Positions 41,001 to 51,899 of a DNA stretch of 64,000 nt are shown in pieces. The stretch is from Gari tellinella. Taxonomy: Eukaryota > Mollusca > Bivalvia > Cardiida > Psammobiidae. The stretch spans positions 53,731,623 to 53,795,622 of the forward strand of contig OV277861.1 of the NCBI GenBank assembly GCA_922989275.2, given 5' to 3'. The notes below the pieces were generated by a model. It did no database searches. It was not told the origin of the DNA and was given only the letters and a program-made list of their open reading frames with translations. Position 1 is the stretch's first letter. The number at the start of each line of letters is the position of its first letter. The position numbers were made by a program, and so were the translations under genes.

Positions 41001-41312
41001 TCAACGACATTAAATTGAATTGTGTGCGTTGTTCGGAGGGAGTCGTTATAGGGAGGGAAATTGGTTTACATTTGCAAACAGCTTATTTCCAGATCAGACG
41101 CCGCGTAACTAGATTCAAGTTGATTGTCACTCGTCATTAAGTTTTTTTTTGGCAAAATTTAAAGAAATACAGCAGACGACAAATGTAAGCATACGATATT
41201 ACAGCAGTTAAAGCGTTAGACATAATTGTCCTATATAGGGAACTGCGGTAAGGGTAGTTGTAAGGAGGGAGTCGTTGTTGGGAGGGCCGTTGTAGAGAGG
41301 GAGCGCTGGGGT
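41001..41312 (-). mobile_element. MITE family C, diverged copy
   Basis: TCAACGACATTAAATTGAAT, GTGTGCGTTGTTCGGAGGGA, then a left core 1 arm (TTGCAAACAGCTTATTTCCA), a shortened apex, and the right end GTTGTAGAGAGGGAGCGCTG. Confidence 0.65.
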
Positions 41313-41990
41313 AGTAAAAGCCAATGAATGTAAAGGGGTGATTAATAAGTTTCTAATTAAGGTACGGACTTGAAATAGCACCGTGGTAGCATATAAACGA
41401 AAGAATGTAAGCATGGTGCTGTGGGCGAGATACTTGATAATTAAACATTCTATTTCAGTATCAAAGTCTGCAATATTTGGTTGAACATTAAAAGGACAAA
41501 GCAACAAAAATAGTAATGCAATTAATCATGGCATTCATATGTTCAGCTATGATTCAGTGCAGACATGAGGAAATAATAAAGACGTAATTATGGTGTCCTT
41601 ACCCTCATCTTCATAGCAAAGAGTTCTGCCCATCTTCGCATACTGTGTTCAAAGCAGCTGCTGTCAAAATCAAGATGAAAGTAAATCAAAAAGTTTCAAA
41701 AGCAGCGTTCTGCTTATCCTACTTTCAGCAAACAAATTTATTTAATAAAATAACTGAATATTCATTAATAAAATGGAAAACTTTAAATGCTTAGCAAAGC
41801 AATACATTCACTTACTAGTTTACGCTGATCAAGTCATTTTATACATATTTTGTAAGCGTTAGACATTTGGTAGCCTTAAGAAGGAGGACAGCTAAGGAAA
41901 ACACGCAGGCCTCTGTATACAACTTTTAAAAAAGATAAACTGCGTGCACTAAACTGTGGACATTTACTTTAAGAAAATTTAACTATATTT
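41313..41990. other. No feature recognised
   Basis: No gene or repeat boundary seen. Confidence 0.45.
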
Positions 41991-41994
41991 CTAA

Positions 41995-42125
41995 TCTGAG
42001 TAGCAAACAGGTTGGAGTCTGATCAGACGCCGGGTCACCCGGCATCTGATCTGACTCCAACCTGTTTGCAATGATAATAATAGTTATAGTATATAAATGC
42101 GTTTATTGGAAAGGCATTAAATAAT
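41995..42125. mobile_element. Core 1 hairpin with family B right half
   Basis: AGCAAACAGGTTGGAGTCTG, apex GCCGGGTCACCCGGC and CTGACTCCAACCTGTTTGC pair closely, including changes specific to this copy. ATGCGTTTATTGGAAAGGC is a family B remnant. Confidence 0.65.
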
Positions 42126-42296
42126 AGTAAAGTTAGCGCAGCGGTCTCATGCTGTACGAGGATCATACTTATCCCAAGTAGGAAAGTGAACGATTATATA
42201 TTCGATGTTACCTTGCTTACCTATTTACCATAATTAACTATTCTGTTCTAAAAATAACTCGGACAAGTCAGAACAATCGGACAAAACCTTTAACAT

Positions 42297-42483
42297 TACC
42301 CTTTCACTGCTATGATGTCACCACCTTCAAACACATCACGTCTGCTTTTATTTCTCAAATTTATATTTCGGACAATTTGACGTCAGAAACATCGAAACGA
42401 GTAAACGAAACTGTTTGGATTCTGATCAGACTCCACGTTGCAAACTGTTTGCCAATAATCATTGTCAGGCAGTGACGGGATTA
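42297..42483 (+). mobile_element. MITE family G, decayed copy
   Basis: TACCCTTTCACTGCTATGA to GTCAGGCAGTGACGGGATTA. The hairpin centre is partly deleted (GATTCTGATCAGACTCCACG joined to TTGCAAACTGTTTGCC). Confidence 0.65.
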
Positions 42484-42696
42484 GAAGAACCATGGCTTCT
42501 TTTGTGAGATTGAAAAAAAGTTTGGATTCTTCTGTATTATAAATGCCAAACGGGATATAATAAATTTCAAAGGAATAGCAGGCCTTAATTAGTACCATTG
42601 GTGCGACGGATGCCTAAAGCGTTAGTCTATAAAATAAGTTACACGTACGTGAACTGGAACAGGGATGATTCAGCCAGAAATTTGTTGTAAAGTTAA

Positions 42697-43055
42697 TACT
42701 GCACTCCCTCTCTACAACGGCCCTCCCAACAACGACTCCCGCATTAGAACGACCTTTGCCGCTGTTCCTCCAAACAATTCAATTATGTCTAACCATTTCA
42801 TGGCTGCAATACCGTCTGCTTAAATTTGTTGTCAGCTGTTTTGCTCAAAGTTACATATAAGTGGACATTTTGATAGAATATATATAATGACGAGTGACAA
42901 ACAGCTTGAATCCAGATCAGACGCCGCTTTACGCGGCGTTTGATCTGGATCCAAGCTGTTTGCATATTTAAGTCAAGTCTAAATTTGCCCTCCCTATAAC
43001 GACTCCCTCCGACAAACACACACACTATGTGTCTCCCATAGAGAGAAACACTGTA
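42697..43055 (+). mobile_element. MITE family C, full copy
   Basis: TACTGCACTCCCTCTCTACA to CATAGAGAGAAACACTGTA. The core 1 hairpin at about 42899-42964 has apex GCCGCTTTACGCGGC. Contains the family's GCTTAAATTTGTTGTCAGC segment. Confidence 0.82.
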
Positions 43056-43354
43056 GCAAAAAGCAGTTTAATTATAAAATTAGTTTCCATTCACATATCA
43101 ATTAAGTTTTAACTTACATGACAGTTTCGGCACACCATTGATGTGCCTTCCTCAGACTGTGAATTGACCGTTGAAGGATGACGTCACATACCATGTTTAC
43201 TAACGGTAGTTTTTCCCGTATAATTGAATATTATGCTATCCGTGAAAAAAGCAGTTTACTTTAAAAGTTACAGATATTGTATGCCTTTATAAGGGGTTCC
43301 CGATTGGAACAAGTTTGAGTGATGAACATTAATGATATTGACATGTTCTATTGT

Positions 43355-43490
43355 TACAGCGCTCCCTCTCTACAACGACACCGACTAGGAGACAAAGATA
43401 ATGTGCGTTGGTTTGGAGGGAGTCGTTATAGCGAGGGAAATTGGCTTACATTTGCAAACAGCTTATATCTAGATCAGACGCCGCGTAGTC
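43355..43490 (+). mobile_element. MITE family C, deleted copy
   Basis: TACAGCGCTCCCTCTCTACA is joined early to GGAGGGAGTCGTTATAGCGA, then a left core 1 arm (AACAGCTTATATCTAGATCA) and a break at GCCGCGTAG. Confidence 0.7.
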
Positions 43491-44287
43491 ATCTTAGTCA
43501 ACGAGTTTATTAAAAATGATATATAATGAGCACGAATGTGAGATTCTATTTATGATATAACAAGTTTAAGCAACTATTGATTGAAGTTGTAGATTGTAGA
43601 CCCTCCGCTATATAGATTTTCCGCCAAAATGTTACGTTGTTTATGTTAACGTCGTCGCAAATGACGTCATTTGACGACCCGCTACATGCAGCGCTTGTGG
43701 CCGAATAGGTTGGACCGGAGTCCAAATACAATATTCCACTAGTGGATTACGATATTTACATAATGACTTTATATCACTCCCAGACCGCAAGTTATGTGAT
43801 TAAAAGGTACCTCAGCCTTGTAATTCAAATAATCATAGCTCATTAGTGTTAACCTGCGAAGTAAGAATCTTATAATTATTTGAATTACTATGCTGATCCA
43901 AAAAGTAAAAAGTATTGGGATCTTGTTTAGGAGCTGGGATTGACAGATTGCTTTAGTCTGTTTGATTGTTTGTAATCTTGTACATCTGTGTGTTTGCTTG
44001 TATATATGTCCACAACTTTACTATTTGCAACAAAAATGGAACTAAAAGGGATAGAAACTTAATTTTAGCAAATGTAGCCTGATAGTTTAGTATAGCTTTG
44101 GTAACAAAGATCAAGGTTATTTAGAGGACCGGTAATCTATAATTTTAGAACATGTGATAGAGACTTCATATTTGGCTTATATACTCAGCATCAACGTTTT
44201 TGAGTTTCGGTTTGATTGATTTGCAGCTGTATTCTGCTATAAAAAAACCCATTTAGCTCAGTAAAGGCTTGGTCATGTCAGTAAAAC
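43491..44287. other. No gene; a small inverted repeat
   Basis: GTAATTCAAATAAT (about 43819) is complementary to ATTATTTGAATTAC (about 43875). Nothing else recognised. Confidence 0.4.
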
Positions 44288-44536
44288 ATCCGGAGCCCGT
44301 CTTACTAAACGTCGTACGACAAATATTATCGTAAGTCAGATTCTAAACTTCGCAATAAGCATTTATTTCTCAATCTAATCCTGTCTTGTGATATTTCTTT
44401 GGAATCGCCTTGAAAAGACGATTCCAAAGAGATGTAACAAGACAGGATTATATGGAAAAATAATAAATTAAATGTATTTTAAAGTTTTGACTTACGACCG
44501 TTTTGTCGTATGACGTTTCGTAAGACGGGTCCCAGG
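44288..44536. mobile_element. MITE family I with core 3 hairpin
   Basis: GGAGCCCGTCTTACTAAACG is inverted at the right as CGTTTCGTAAGACGGGTCCC. Inner arms TAATCCTGTCTTGTGAT and ACAAGACAGGATTA frame the core 3 hairpin GGAATCGCCTTGAAAAGACG plus ATTCC. Confidence 0.8.
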
Positions 44537-44725
44537 GCGCATAGTCGTTTTCAAACATACATGTACATCATTGTCTTTAAACAGTACTGTTTTATTAAAG
44601 AATTTTGGTTTCCGTTGGAAGAAATGTTAAATGAAAAGTTTGATTTCAATTAAGCCATCAATAATGCTTGTCTTGTATGTATGTTGTGGGGGTATTTCAT
44701 ATAACGAAACCTTATTGGATGATCA

Positions 44726-44970
44726 ATTAACCATTTCACTTCCAAATGATATGTGAGTTGTTACCTCTGCATAGCCAAGCGGTCGTTTTCTGCAATATTG
44801 TTGTTTGTAATATCGTTTGGAAGTTAGTTTTCATGCAGTTTGTCAAAGAAAAGTTCAAAACGAGTGTCAAAAAGTTTGAATCCTGATCAGACACCGCGTG
44901 ACGCGGTGTCTGATCTTGATCCAAACTAGTTGCAAAGTCGCATTTAGTCACTCACGACTGTTAAAGAACT
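44726..44970 (+). mobile_element. MITE family G-like copy
   Basis: TTAACCATTTCACTTCC at the left. The core 1 hairpin at about 44867-44934 has paired changes (GACACCGCGTGACGCGGTGTC). The right family end has decayed. Confidence 0.6.
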
Positions 44971-45200
44971 ATATAAATTATATGTACTTAACTTACTCTA
45001 GTAACCTACTAAGGAAATTAATTCAAGAAGAACCAATTCACGATTGGCAGTACTAATGTAACAGTAATTGGTATTATAAATCACTAGCTCGTAGTTCTTC
45101 TCCTTTTACAGTGCAATAAATCTAATATATATAGGAGGTAATTTTAGAATCGCATGGAAAACCAACTCCCAAGGACAACGTTTCTAATTGTTTATGTGGT

Positions 45201-45345
45201 GAACCCTTTCTTCTATAGCTTGTTTTCAGTATTGAGCACAGATGACCACTTAAAGCAGGCTAAAACTAAAGCAGAATGTGCCTTATGGTGTTTTTAGCTT
45301 CAATTTTCCATGTGCTAGGATGTCGGTAATATTTCTAATATCGCA
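45201..45345 (+). mobile_element. MITE family E, truncated copy
   Basis: GAACCCTTTCTTCTATAGC, the left core 2 arm TTAAAGCAGGCTAAAACTAA and AGCAGAATGTGCCTTATGG; most of the second arm is missing. Confidence 0.6.
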
Positions 45346-45513
45346 CATTTATTGCAGTATACATTTGGAAGTATTTCCTTCAGTTACACTGTTGAAGAAT
45401 CAACTAATTGTGTTAAAATGTCTATTAGGTAAAAGGTATGCAAACGGAATACAAACGAATTTCGATAAAATGTAGAAAATTACAATGTTTTGACAATTCT
45501 CACTATTTATTTT

Positions 45514-45715
45514 TACCCAACTGCGCCCAATGGATTCGTCTTTGCTTATATATTGGAATATTCCTTTTTTTGCATAAGCATTACATGGTCTAAATGTTTG
45601 TTTTATATTAAAATCCCTATCAGCAAACAGTGTAGACTCTGATCTGACGCCGCATTATGCTGCGTCTGATCAAGGTCGACACTGTTTGCCTATGCGACCG
45701 TGGACACACAAATCA
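45514..45715 (-). mobile_element. MITE family A, diverged copy
   Basis: TTACCCAACTGCGCCCAATG, core 1 with apex GCCGCATTATGCTGC, and CCTATGCGACCGTGGACACA. Confidence 0.75.
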
Positions 45716-46732
45716 CATAAATATTATATAGCCTATTTCATTGATTAGTTTAAAAGTATTTTATTTCTTAATAATGTACACAGTCATAAGTTACATACAA
45801 TACAAACGAAAAGGATTTGATCGAAAGCATTGCTGCTTATTATGATCATCTCATTAATTGAAGGTGTAGTCTTGAGTTCCTTCTTCCATATTTTTACCAA
45901 AGCCTGACGTTGTTTATGATAAGTTATAAAAATGATGACATTTGATGTCCTGCTTCATGCAGTGCTTATTGGCAAACCTGAGTCCTCACTTCGAGATAAC
46001 ACTAGCGCTGTATCGAATGTATTACATGGCTGTATTACACTGCCAGAATGTAATTTTTATGATCTGGCTTCAAACTATTTGCAATGAATATATAGCTTTC
46101 TAATTACACGGGTATTGACAGCAACGTCTTTCCGTTGTATTTACGTTTCACCTGCTTATGACCTTTACCACGTGCATTTACTCTTAAACTATATGTAGAG
46201 CCGTACGCAATGTCTATTACCAAAGGGCTTTTGGCAACCGCTAACGTTATTCGATTCCTTTATTGAGTACTTTGTTCAATAACGTATAAAAAGAGATGTA
46301 ACAGTTTTGTTCTTTTCAGTACTGTACTTTGCCAAGGAAACACCCTTCTGCTTGTTCTGCTTACTGCTAATTAACTGCCAATTAGGATCCAGATAAGAAG
46401 GCTGATGGTTTAGCTCCTAAACAATATTTCTATATCGTAATGTACGTATTAAGGTGCCCTGATTAAGAATGACATGGAAAGAAAATATGGAGACGAATGA
46501 TAAATTTTGGAGCGAACGATTATTTCAAGCCAAATATTTGTAAGATCAATCAAACTCTAATATTGGCCCATGAGTATTTGATCAGGAATTAGGAGAGCTA
46601 TGTATGTATGTCACTGGCACACTTAAGTGTACAAGGGCCAACATTTGTACAATAAATTCCCTCTATTACGACCACTAAATTTTGTTAAATTTTGACTATT
46701 TAATATAAGTGTCAGCTTATTTTCACCTTGCT
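45716..46732. other. No gene; a family D left-end trace near 46655
   Basis: AATTCCCTCTATTACGACCA at about 46657 looks like a lone family D end. The rest is unassigned. Confidence 0.4.
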
Positions 46733-46983
46733 TTTACCCGTTACCTGATTTTTTTTCTAGTATTAAAGATAGTTGACTATTTAAAGCAGGTTGAAAGTAA
46801 AACAGAATGCGCCTTAAGGCGCATTCTGCTTTACTTTCAGCCTGCTTTAAGCTATCCTGTGCTAGAATATATAAAATATCCTCTATAATATATATTCATG
46901 ACTGATTGAATTGGAACAATTTTCCTCAGCGGAGGAATTAAACATATTTGATAAAGGCGCTTCTATAGGGGGGAAAGGATTAA
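46733..46983 (+). mobile_element. MITE family E, full copy
   Basis: TTTACCCGTTACCTGATTTT to GGGGAAAGGATTAA. The core 2 hairpin has apex GCGCCTTAAGGCGC and arms AAAGCAGGTTGAAAGTAAA and complement. Confidence 0.85.
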
Positions 46984-47264
46984 ACTACCACCTGTCTGTT
47001 ATCACGGAGTAAATGCACATGTGTATTTGTTCCGACCTTTTATGCTATCAGTAATAGAGATGTTTTAATTATATATTGTAAACAGGGAAAACACTTGTTT
47101 TACCCTCTTCAAGTGTAAACGGAGGGAATTAAATGTAGGAGGACGACGGTTTCTTGAAAGTATTAACGAATAATTTTACAATAAAGTTAACACGTTATCT
47201 CTTGGTTGCTATAGAAATATTCAAATATTTACTATGTGTCGGAAATAGGAAACACTACTTTGAG

Positions 47265-47770
47265 GTTAACCCATTAGCGCCCAGTGCTTATATATTGGAT
47301 AACATGTACAGCGTTCCCTCCCTACCATGGTCCTCCCAACAACGATTCCCCCCTTACAACGACGTTTGCCACAGTTCCCTAAACTAGACAATTATGTCTA
47401 ACGCTTTTACTTCTGCAATATCGTCTGCTTGAAATTGTCGTCTGCTGTTTTCTAAATGTTACATAATTAACATTTTGAGAGAAAAAAAACTTAATGACGA
47501 GTAACAAACAGCTTGAATCTAGATCAGACGCCGCGTAACGCGGCGTCTGATCTGGATTCAATCTGTTTGCAAATGTAGTCAATTTCCCCTCCTTATAACG
47601 ACTCGCTCTGAACAACGCACACAATGCTTGTGTCCCATTGGGTGTCGTTGTAGAGAGGGAACCTTGTAGTTCATTTTCATCTAAGAGATGCTTGGTCCAT
47701 ATTTTTAGTTCCATTTTATTTATATTGAAATTCCTATACGCAAACAGTGTTGACTCTAATAAGACGCAGT
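47265..47770 (-). mobile_element. MITE family A, split by a family C insertion
   Basis: The left piece (47265-47306) is TTAACCCATTAGCGCCCAGT plus TATATTGGAT. The right piece (47669-47770) resumes with TTCATTTTCATCTAAGAGAT, ATATTGAAATTCC and CGCAAACAGTGTTGACTC, then decays in the hairpin. Confidence 0.75.
47307..47668 (+). mobile_element. MITE family C, full copy, nested in family A
   Basis: TACAGCGTTCCCTCCCTACC to GTAGAGAGGGAACCTTGTA. The core 1 hairpin at 47505-47570 has arms CAAACAGCTTGAATCTAGAT and complement, apex GCCGCGTAACGCGGC. TA at each junction. Confidence 0.88.
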
Positions 47771-47875
47771 ACCAAGTCCTCTTTTCTTGAAATATATCCG
47801 TTGTTGGATAACCTCTGCGGGACGAAATCGAGCTAGATCACAGTAGGAAAGCGAATAGTGAAGAGTACAGTAGAA

Positions 47876-48055
47876 CCTCTCTATTACGACCACTAAGTTG
47901 TGTCAAATATTAGTCGTTAAAGACAGGTGGCTGCTTAAAGCAATGTGAAATTGAAACAGACGGTTTCAATTTCACATTGCTTTAAGCTGTCACCTGTTCT
48001 TTATACGGATAATAAGCCTTCTATTTAGTGGCCGTAATAGAGAGGTTCTATTGTA
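47876..48055 (+). mobile_element. MITE family D, full copy
   Basis: TACAGTAGAACCTCTCTATT pairs with AATAGAGAGGTTCTATTGTA. The centre is a core 2-type hairpin: CTTAAAGCAATGTGAAATTG with an AAACAGACGGTTTC apex and its complement. Confidence 0.88.
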
Positions 48056-49190
48056 CTTACAACTCGTATTACCGAACGACTTACTGCCCTATACGATTAT
48101 TGTGGAATTCAGAGCAGGAATATATCAACATCTCTCTTCAAGCAGTGATTTTCTGACCAGTGACTTCAAAAGCCGAACTTATCACAATAAAGTCTTCAGC
48201 ACCTATGGAATTCTTTTGCAAATACGGCTTACGTCTTCAGCACTAAAAATATTGTAACGTGCCTCTTTTCACGCTAAGTCCTAGCTTAAATACAACCAGG
48301 AATCAATAAGCCAGAACAACAACCAAGATCTTGTTTGAATCCTTCATCACTTGCTACGGATTTTCATCACGCATTCATTTCGGCCACGGCCAAAACTTTG
48401 ATAGTTTACTCATTAAGGTTGCTCTGAAAACTAGCTAGAATCGCAAAAAGCCACATAACACAATATTTACCTTTGGAGAAGGGACACGTTGATATGTTTA
48501 ACTCAACTCTACCAAAGAGGTAAGAACCTTGCAGGAAGACACAAAAGCTGATTGAAGATCCAAAGTTGCATCAATGGTACATGCTTAAAGTGTCACCATA
48601 CACACATTTCTGCTGGCTACTCATCATATTATTTCATGTTCGGAAGACACCAAAATTGGCCATACATTCAATGCTTCGACTTTAGCAAATGAAAACAGAT
48701 ACTAAAGCGTGATCCCTTATCACAGGCAACTGAAGGCGGAATCGATTGCTGTGTAAGGTGCGTTGGAAAACAAGACCTGTTACGGCATCAGAGCTGAGAC
48801 CAGCAAAAAAAATGTTGGAGAGCTGGTCCTCGTCAGAAATGCTTCATTACGAGGGACACACATTATGGCATCCGTCAGTCGACGAATACGGAGTTATGAC
48901 CGTTGAGGTAGCCGAGGAGCATCGCATTGTGTGCCTAGACGTTGATTTTGATACATTTAATTCAGATTGACTGTGTCGGAATCAGTGAATTTTATCTTGC
49001 TTTTAATGTCTTGAAATTGGCTTATTGTGTGATGTTCAGCTGGTCCAAGTTTTATATCGTCACCTTTTTATGAGTATTCTATATTACCTGTTTGCACCTA
49101 TTGTCAGAAAGGCAGCGTTTTGGATACATACTTTGAATGTTGGGGACGACATTTTAGCATGCACCAGTGTAAGCATTTTCGTTTGATTTT
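48056..49190. other. No recognised gene; one exon-like frame at 48734-48970
   Basis: An open frame ending at 48970 encodes a 70-80 residue peptide with an acidic C-terminus (VEVAEEHRIVCLDVDFD) and no ATG start. A splice acceptor-like CTTATCACAG precedes it (48716-48725). It could be a last exon, but no family is recognised and no partner exon was found. Confidence 0.3.
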
Positions 49191-50243
49191 ATGGGACCTT
49201 CACATACACGGAATTTCTACCATTTCCTCACGAATGGCACACATCTGTATTAGTTTACGGTTTCTTACGATAAATGCCACTTTTAAGAGTGAATTAAGAT
49301 TAAGAATTAAGAAGAAACGAGCTATTTACGGTTTCTTACGAGTTATTACGATATACATACGACAAAACTCCGCGCGTTATTTAGCAGTCGCACCTGGTTT
49401 TTTCTTCTTGCACGCTCATTCAATTAAAGGTCACTCAATCCTCAATCGTGGAGTTTTGTCGTAAATATATCGTAATAACTCGTAAGAAATCTTAATTCAT
49501 CCTTAAAAGTGACATTTATCGTAAGAAACCGTATACTTTTACGGAAAGTGCCATTCGTAAGGAACTCGTAGAAATTCCGTATTACGGATGTCGTCGAGTT
49601 TTGCGGAACGTAACGAACTGTTTACGAACGTCTGCGATGTGTTTACGGATGTTAACGAGTTATTTCCGGACATTTGCGATTGGCTATGGTTTGAAGATCC
49701 GTAAGGACTCGCAAGAAACATCCGTGTGTGTGAAGGCACCTTCATGAGCTGTTATGATTTACCTAAGAGAAATGACGCGTTTGTCCTTTTTAGGACCAAA
49801 AAGTAATCAATTTCCAATGTGTCATCATTCGACAACTGGCATGAAGTGAGAGAATATCAATATGACTGAAATAATATTGTGGTCTTTTTGGCAAGATTAT
49901 GCCTTTTTTGACGACAAATATCCACGATAATACCACGGGTGACTACGAACAGGTTACGGGAGGTTAATGGATCCTTGCGGGTTGTTTACGGAGGATTATG
50001 TCTTGTTACAATCGCTTTACAGTACTTAACGGATCGTTACGAGTGGTTTTCGGTAGAACAAATCCGTGGAAATCGTAAGAACTTTTTTGACATCAAGAAA
50101 TGGGCATCTTCTTCCACGAATCCTTACGGATACTTGCGAGTTTTTTACGGACACTAACGGACACTTGCGGATGCTTACGATTGATTACGAGTTGGCGATC
50201 CGTAAGGAATCTTAAGAAAAAGTCATGTATGTGAAGGCCCCAT
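49191..50243. repeat. Fold-back element with quasi-periodic TTACG motifs, copy 2
   Basis: Left end ATGGGACCTTCACATACACG pairs with the right end (CATGTATGTGAAGGCCCCAT). The left third (to about 49372) is mirrored by 49450-49590 as an inverted repeat (TTACGATAAATGCCACTTTT versus AAAAGTGACATTTATCGTAA), with a loop around 49380-49440. The GTGAAGGCACCTTCATGA block and GACAACTGGCATGAAGTGAG are shared with copy 1. Confidence 0.7.
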
Positions 50244-50764
50244 TAAGGTTTTCATAAAGATCTGCCCTACATTGAAAGAATTCTTCAAATATATTTAACC
50301 ATCTCTTTATACCTTCTTGTCAATAAAACTACTATAATCATTTCACAATCATTTTCTCTATAAAAAGATCGCTTAATTTTTAAGTTTCATTCATCAAATT
50401 TAGATTTTGGGATTTTCGAGTGATCAAAACAGTTTGGATCATGATCAGACGCCATGTCTAACGTCATACCTGGATATAAACTGTTCTTGAATCGAAGAGA
50501 AGTTGGGCTAATGAACGGAAATGGTTAACAGAAATAAAAAAAAATGGCTATAAAACGTCTTGTTTTACTGACTATTAACTGAGTTATGTTATGTTTATCA
50601 GTTTAGATGTACTTCATTCACAGTTATATAAATGGAGTTGATTAACCAATAATACTTTTATGGCAAACAAAAAGATCATATAAGAAGTAAAGAATTTCAA
50701 TGCTTTATTGTCAACCCTATCAGTTGCTAGAACCAGCTGCAGCAGCACTATAAAATATACATGT
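50244..50764. repeat. Core 1 relic near 50425-50485, otherwise empty
   Basis: AAACAGTTTGGATCATGATC, then GACGCCATGTCTAACGTCAT and GGATATAAACTGTTC: a decayed family G-type hairpin. Confidence 0.45.
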
Positions 50765-50862
50765 ATATATTAGATCAGACGGCGTATTATGTGGGATCTG
50801 AACAGAGTCTACACTGTTTGCCTATGTCCAAATTATGATATCGTTGTCACAAATTGGTTAAA
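50765..50862 (-). mobile_element. MITE family A, fragment
   Basis: Only the right side of the core (TTAGATCAGACGGCGTATTA, GAGTCTACACTGTTTGCC) and a decayed end (CACAAATTGGTTAA). Confidence 0.6.
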
Positions 50863-51067
50863 TTGATGATTCCTTATTCCAAAAAATGAAAATGGACTAT
50901 TCTTTGAACATGTTCAGGTATAAGAGGGTAATGTTATTTCTACATAGAAGTTATTGTTAAAATAGTTAACACGTGTTTACCATTACATTGTTGTAATTCG
51001 GTGAGAGTTTTGGAAATAAGTGTGAATAAAAGTACATTGACCTCTTTAAGGGGTTACACTTGATTAC

Positions 51068-51302
51068 TTAACCCTTTCGGCGCCAATTTATTTTTGAGTT
51101 GTGTACCCCTACACCGTTATTTTGTCGTCTGCTTCAATATTGTTGTCTGCAAAGTTAGATTTAAGAGAGTATGACATAAGAAATATCGAAACGAGTGTCA
51201 AACAGTTTTAATCCTGATCAGACGCCGCGTTACACGGTGTCTGATCAGAATCAAAATTGTTTGCAAATTCGACTTTTAGCGACACCGGCGGCAAAAGGGT
51301 TA
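51068..51302 (+). mobile_element. MITE family G, full copy
   Basis: TTAACCCTTTCGGCGCC to GGCGGCAAAAGGGTTA. The core 1 hairpin at about 51199-51264 has apex GCCGCGTTACACGGTG. Contains GTCGTCTGC. Confidence 0.78.
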
Positions 51303-51351
51303 TTATGGCATTATTTAAATGCTTAATAATTCATTGGTTTGATTTCTGCGT

Positions 51352-51564
51352 TTAACCCTTTGCCTGCTGGTCGCGACTTTATTGATTTTTGCAAACAGTT
51401 TAGATCCAGATCAGACGCCGCGTAACGCGGCGTCTGATCTGGATCCAAATTGTTTGACACTCGTCTTTCGGTTTATTTACTTTAAAAATGTATAAATCTA
51501 AATATAACAAATTTTGCAGACGACAATTTCAAAGCAGACGACATCACCGCAGGATAAGGGTTAA
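51352..51564 (-). mobile_element. MITE family G, full copy
   Basis: TTAACCCTTTGCCTGC to GCAGGATAAGGGTTAA. The core 1 hairpin at 51391-51455 is GCAAACAGTTTAGATCCAGA, apex GCCGCGTAACGCGGC, and complement. Inverted relative to the copy just upstream, only 50 bases away. Confidence 0.85.
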
Positions 51565-51649
51565 TAATAACTTAACGTTTCAACGATAAAAAGTACAACA
51601 ATAGTTCAATGACCTAGTAGTATACACTATATTCAGTAGGGAAGACGTA

Positions 51650-51899
51650 TACAGTGGAGAATCTGTTATTCTTTCCCGTTTAAACGCAAACGTACGCAAA
51701 CGCAAAACACGAAAACGTAGAAAAGTACAACTTTTTGACAATTCTGATAATTCATGTTTATCTTGGTGGCAAACAGTTTGGAGCCTGATCAGACGCCGGG
51801 TTACCCGGCGTCTGATCTGGCTCCAAACTGTTTGTATTGGAAATAATAGTTTTAGCGTAAACGGGTTTATTGGGAAAGAATAACAGATTCTCCACTGTA
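51650..51899 (-). mobile_element. MITE family B, full copy between 26-base flanking repeats
   Basis: TACAGTGGAGAATCTGTTAT to ACAGATTCTCCACTGTA. The core 1 hairpin has apex GCCGGGTTACCCGGC. CACTATATTCAGTAGGGAAG plus AC(G/A)TA occurs immediately on both sides. Confidence 0.92.
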
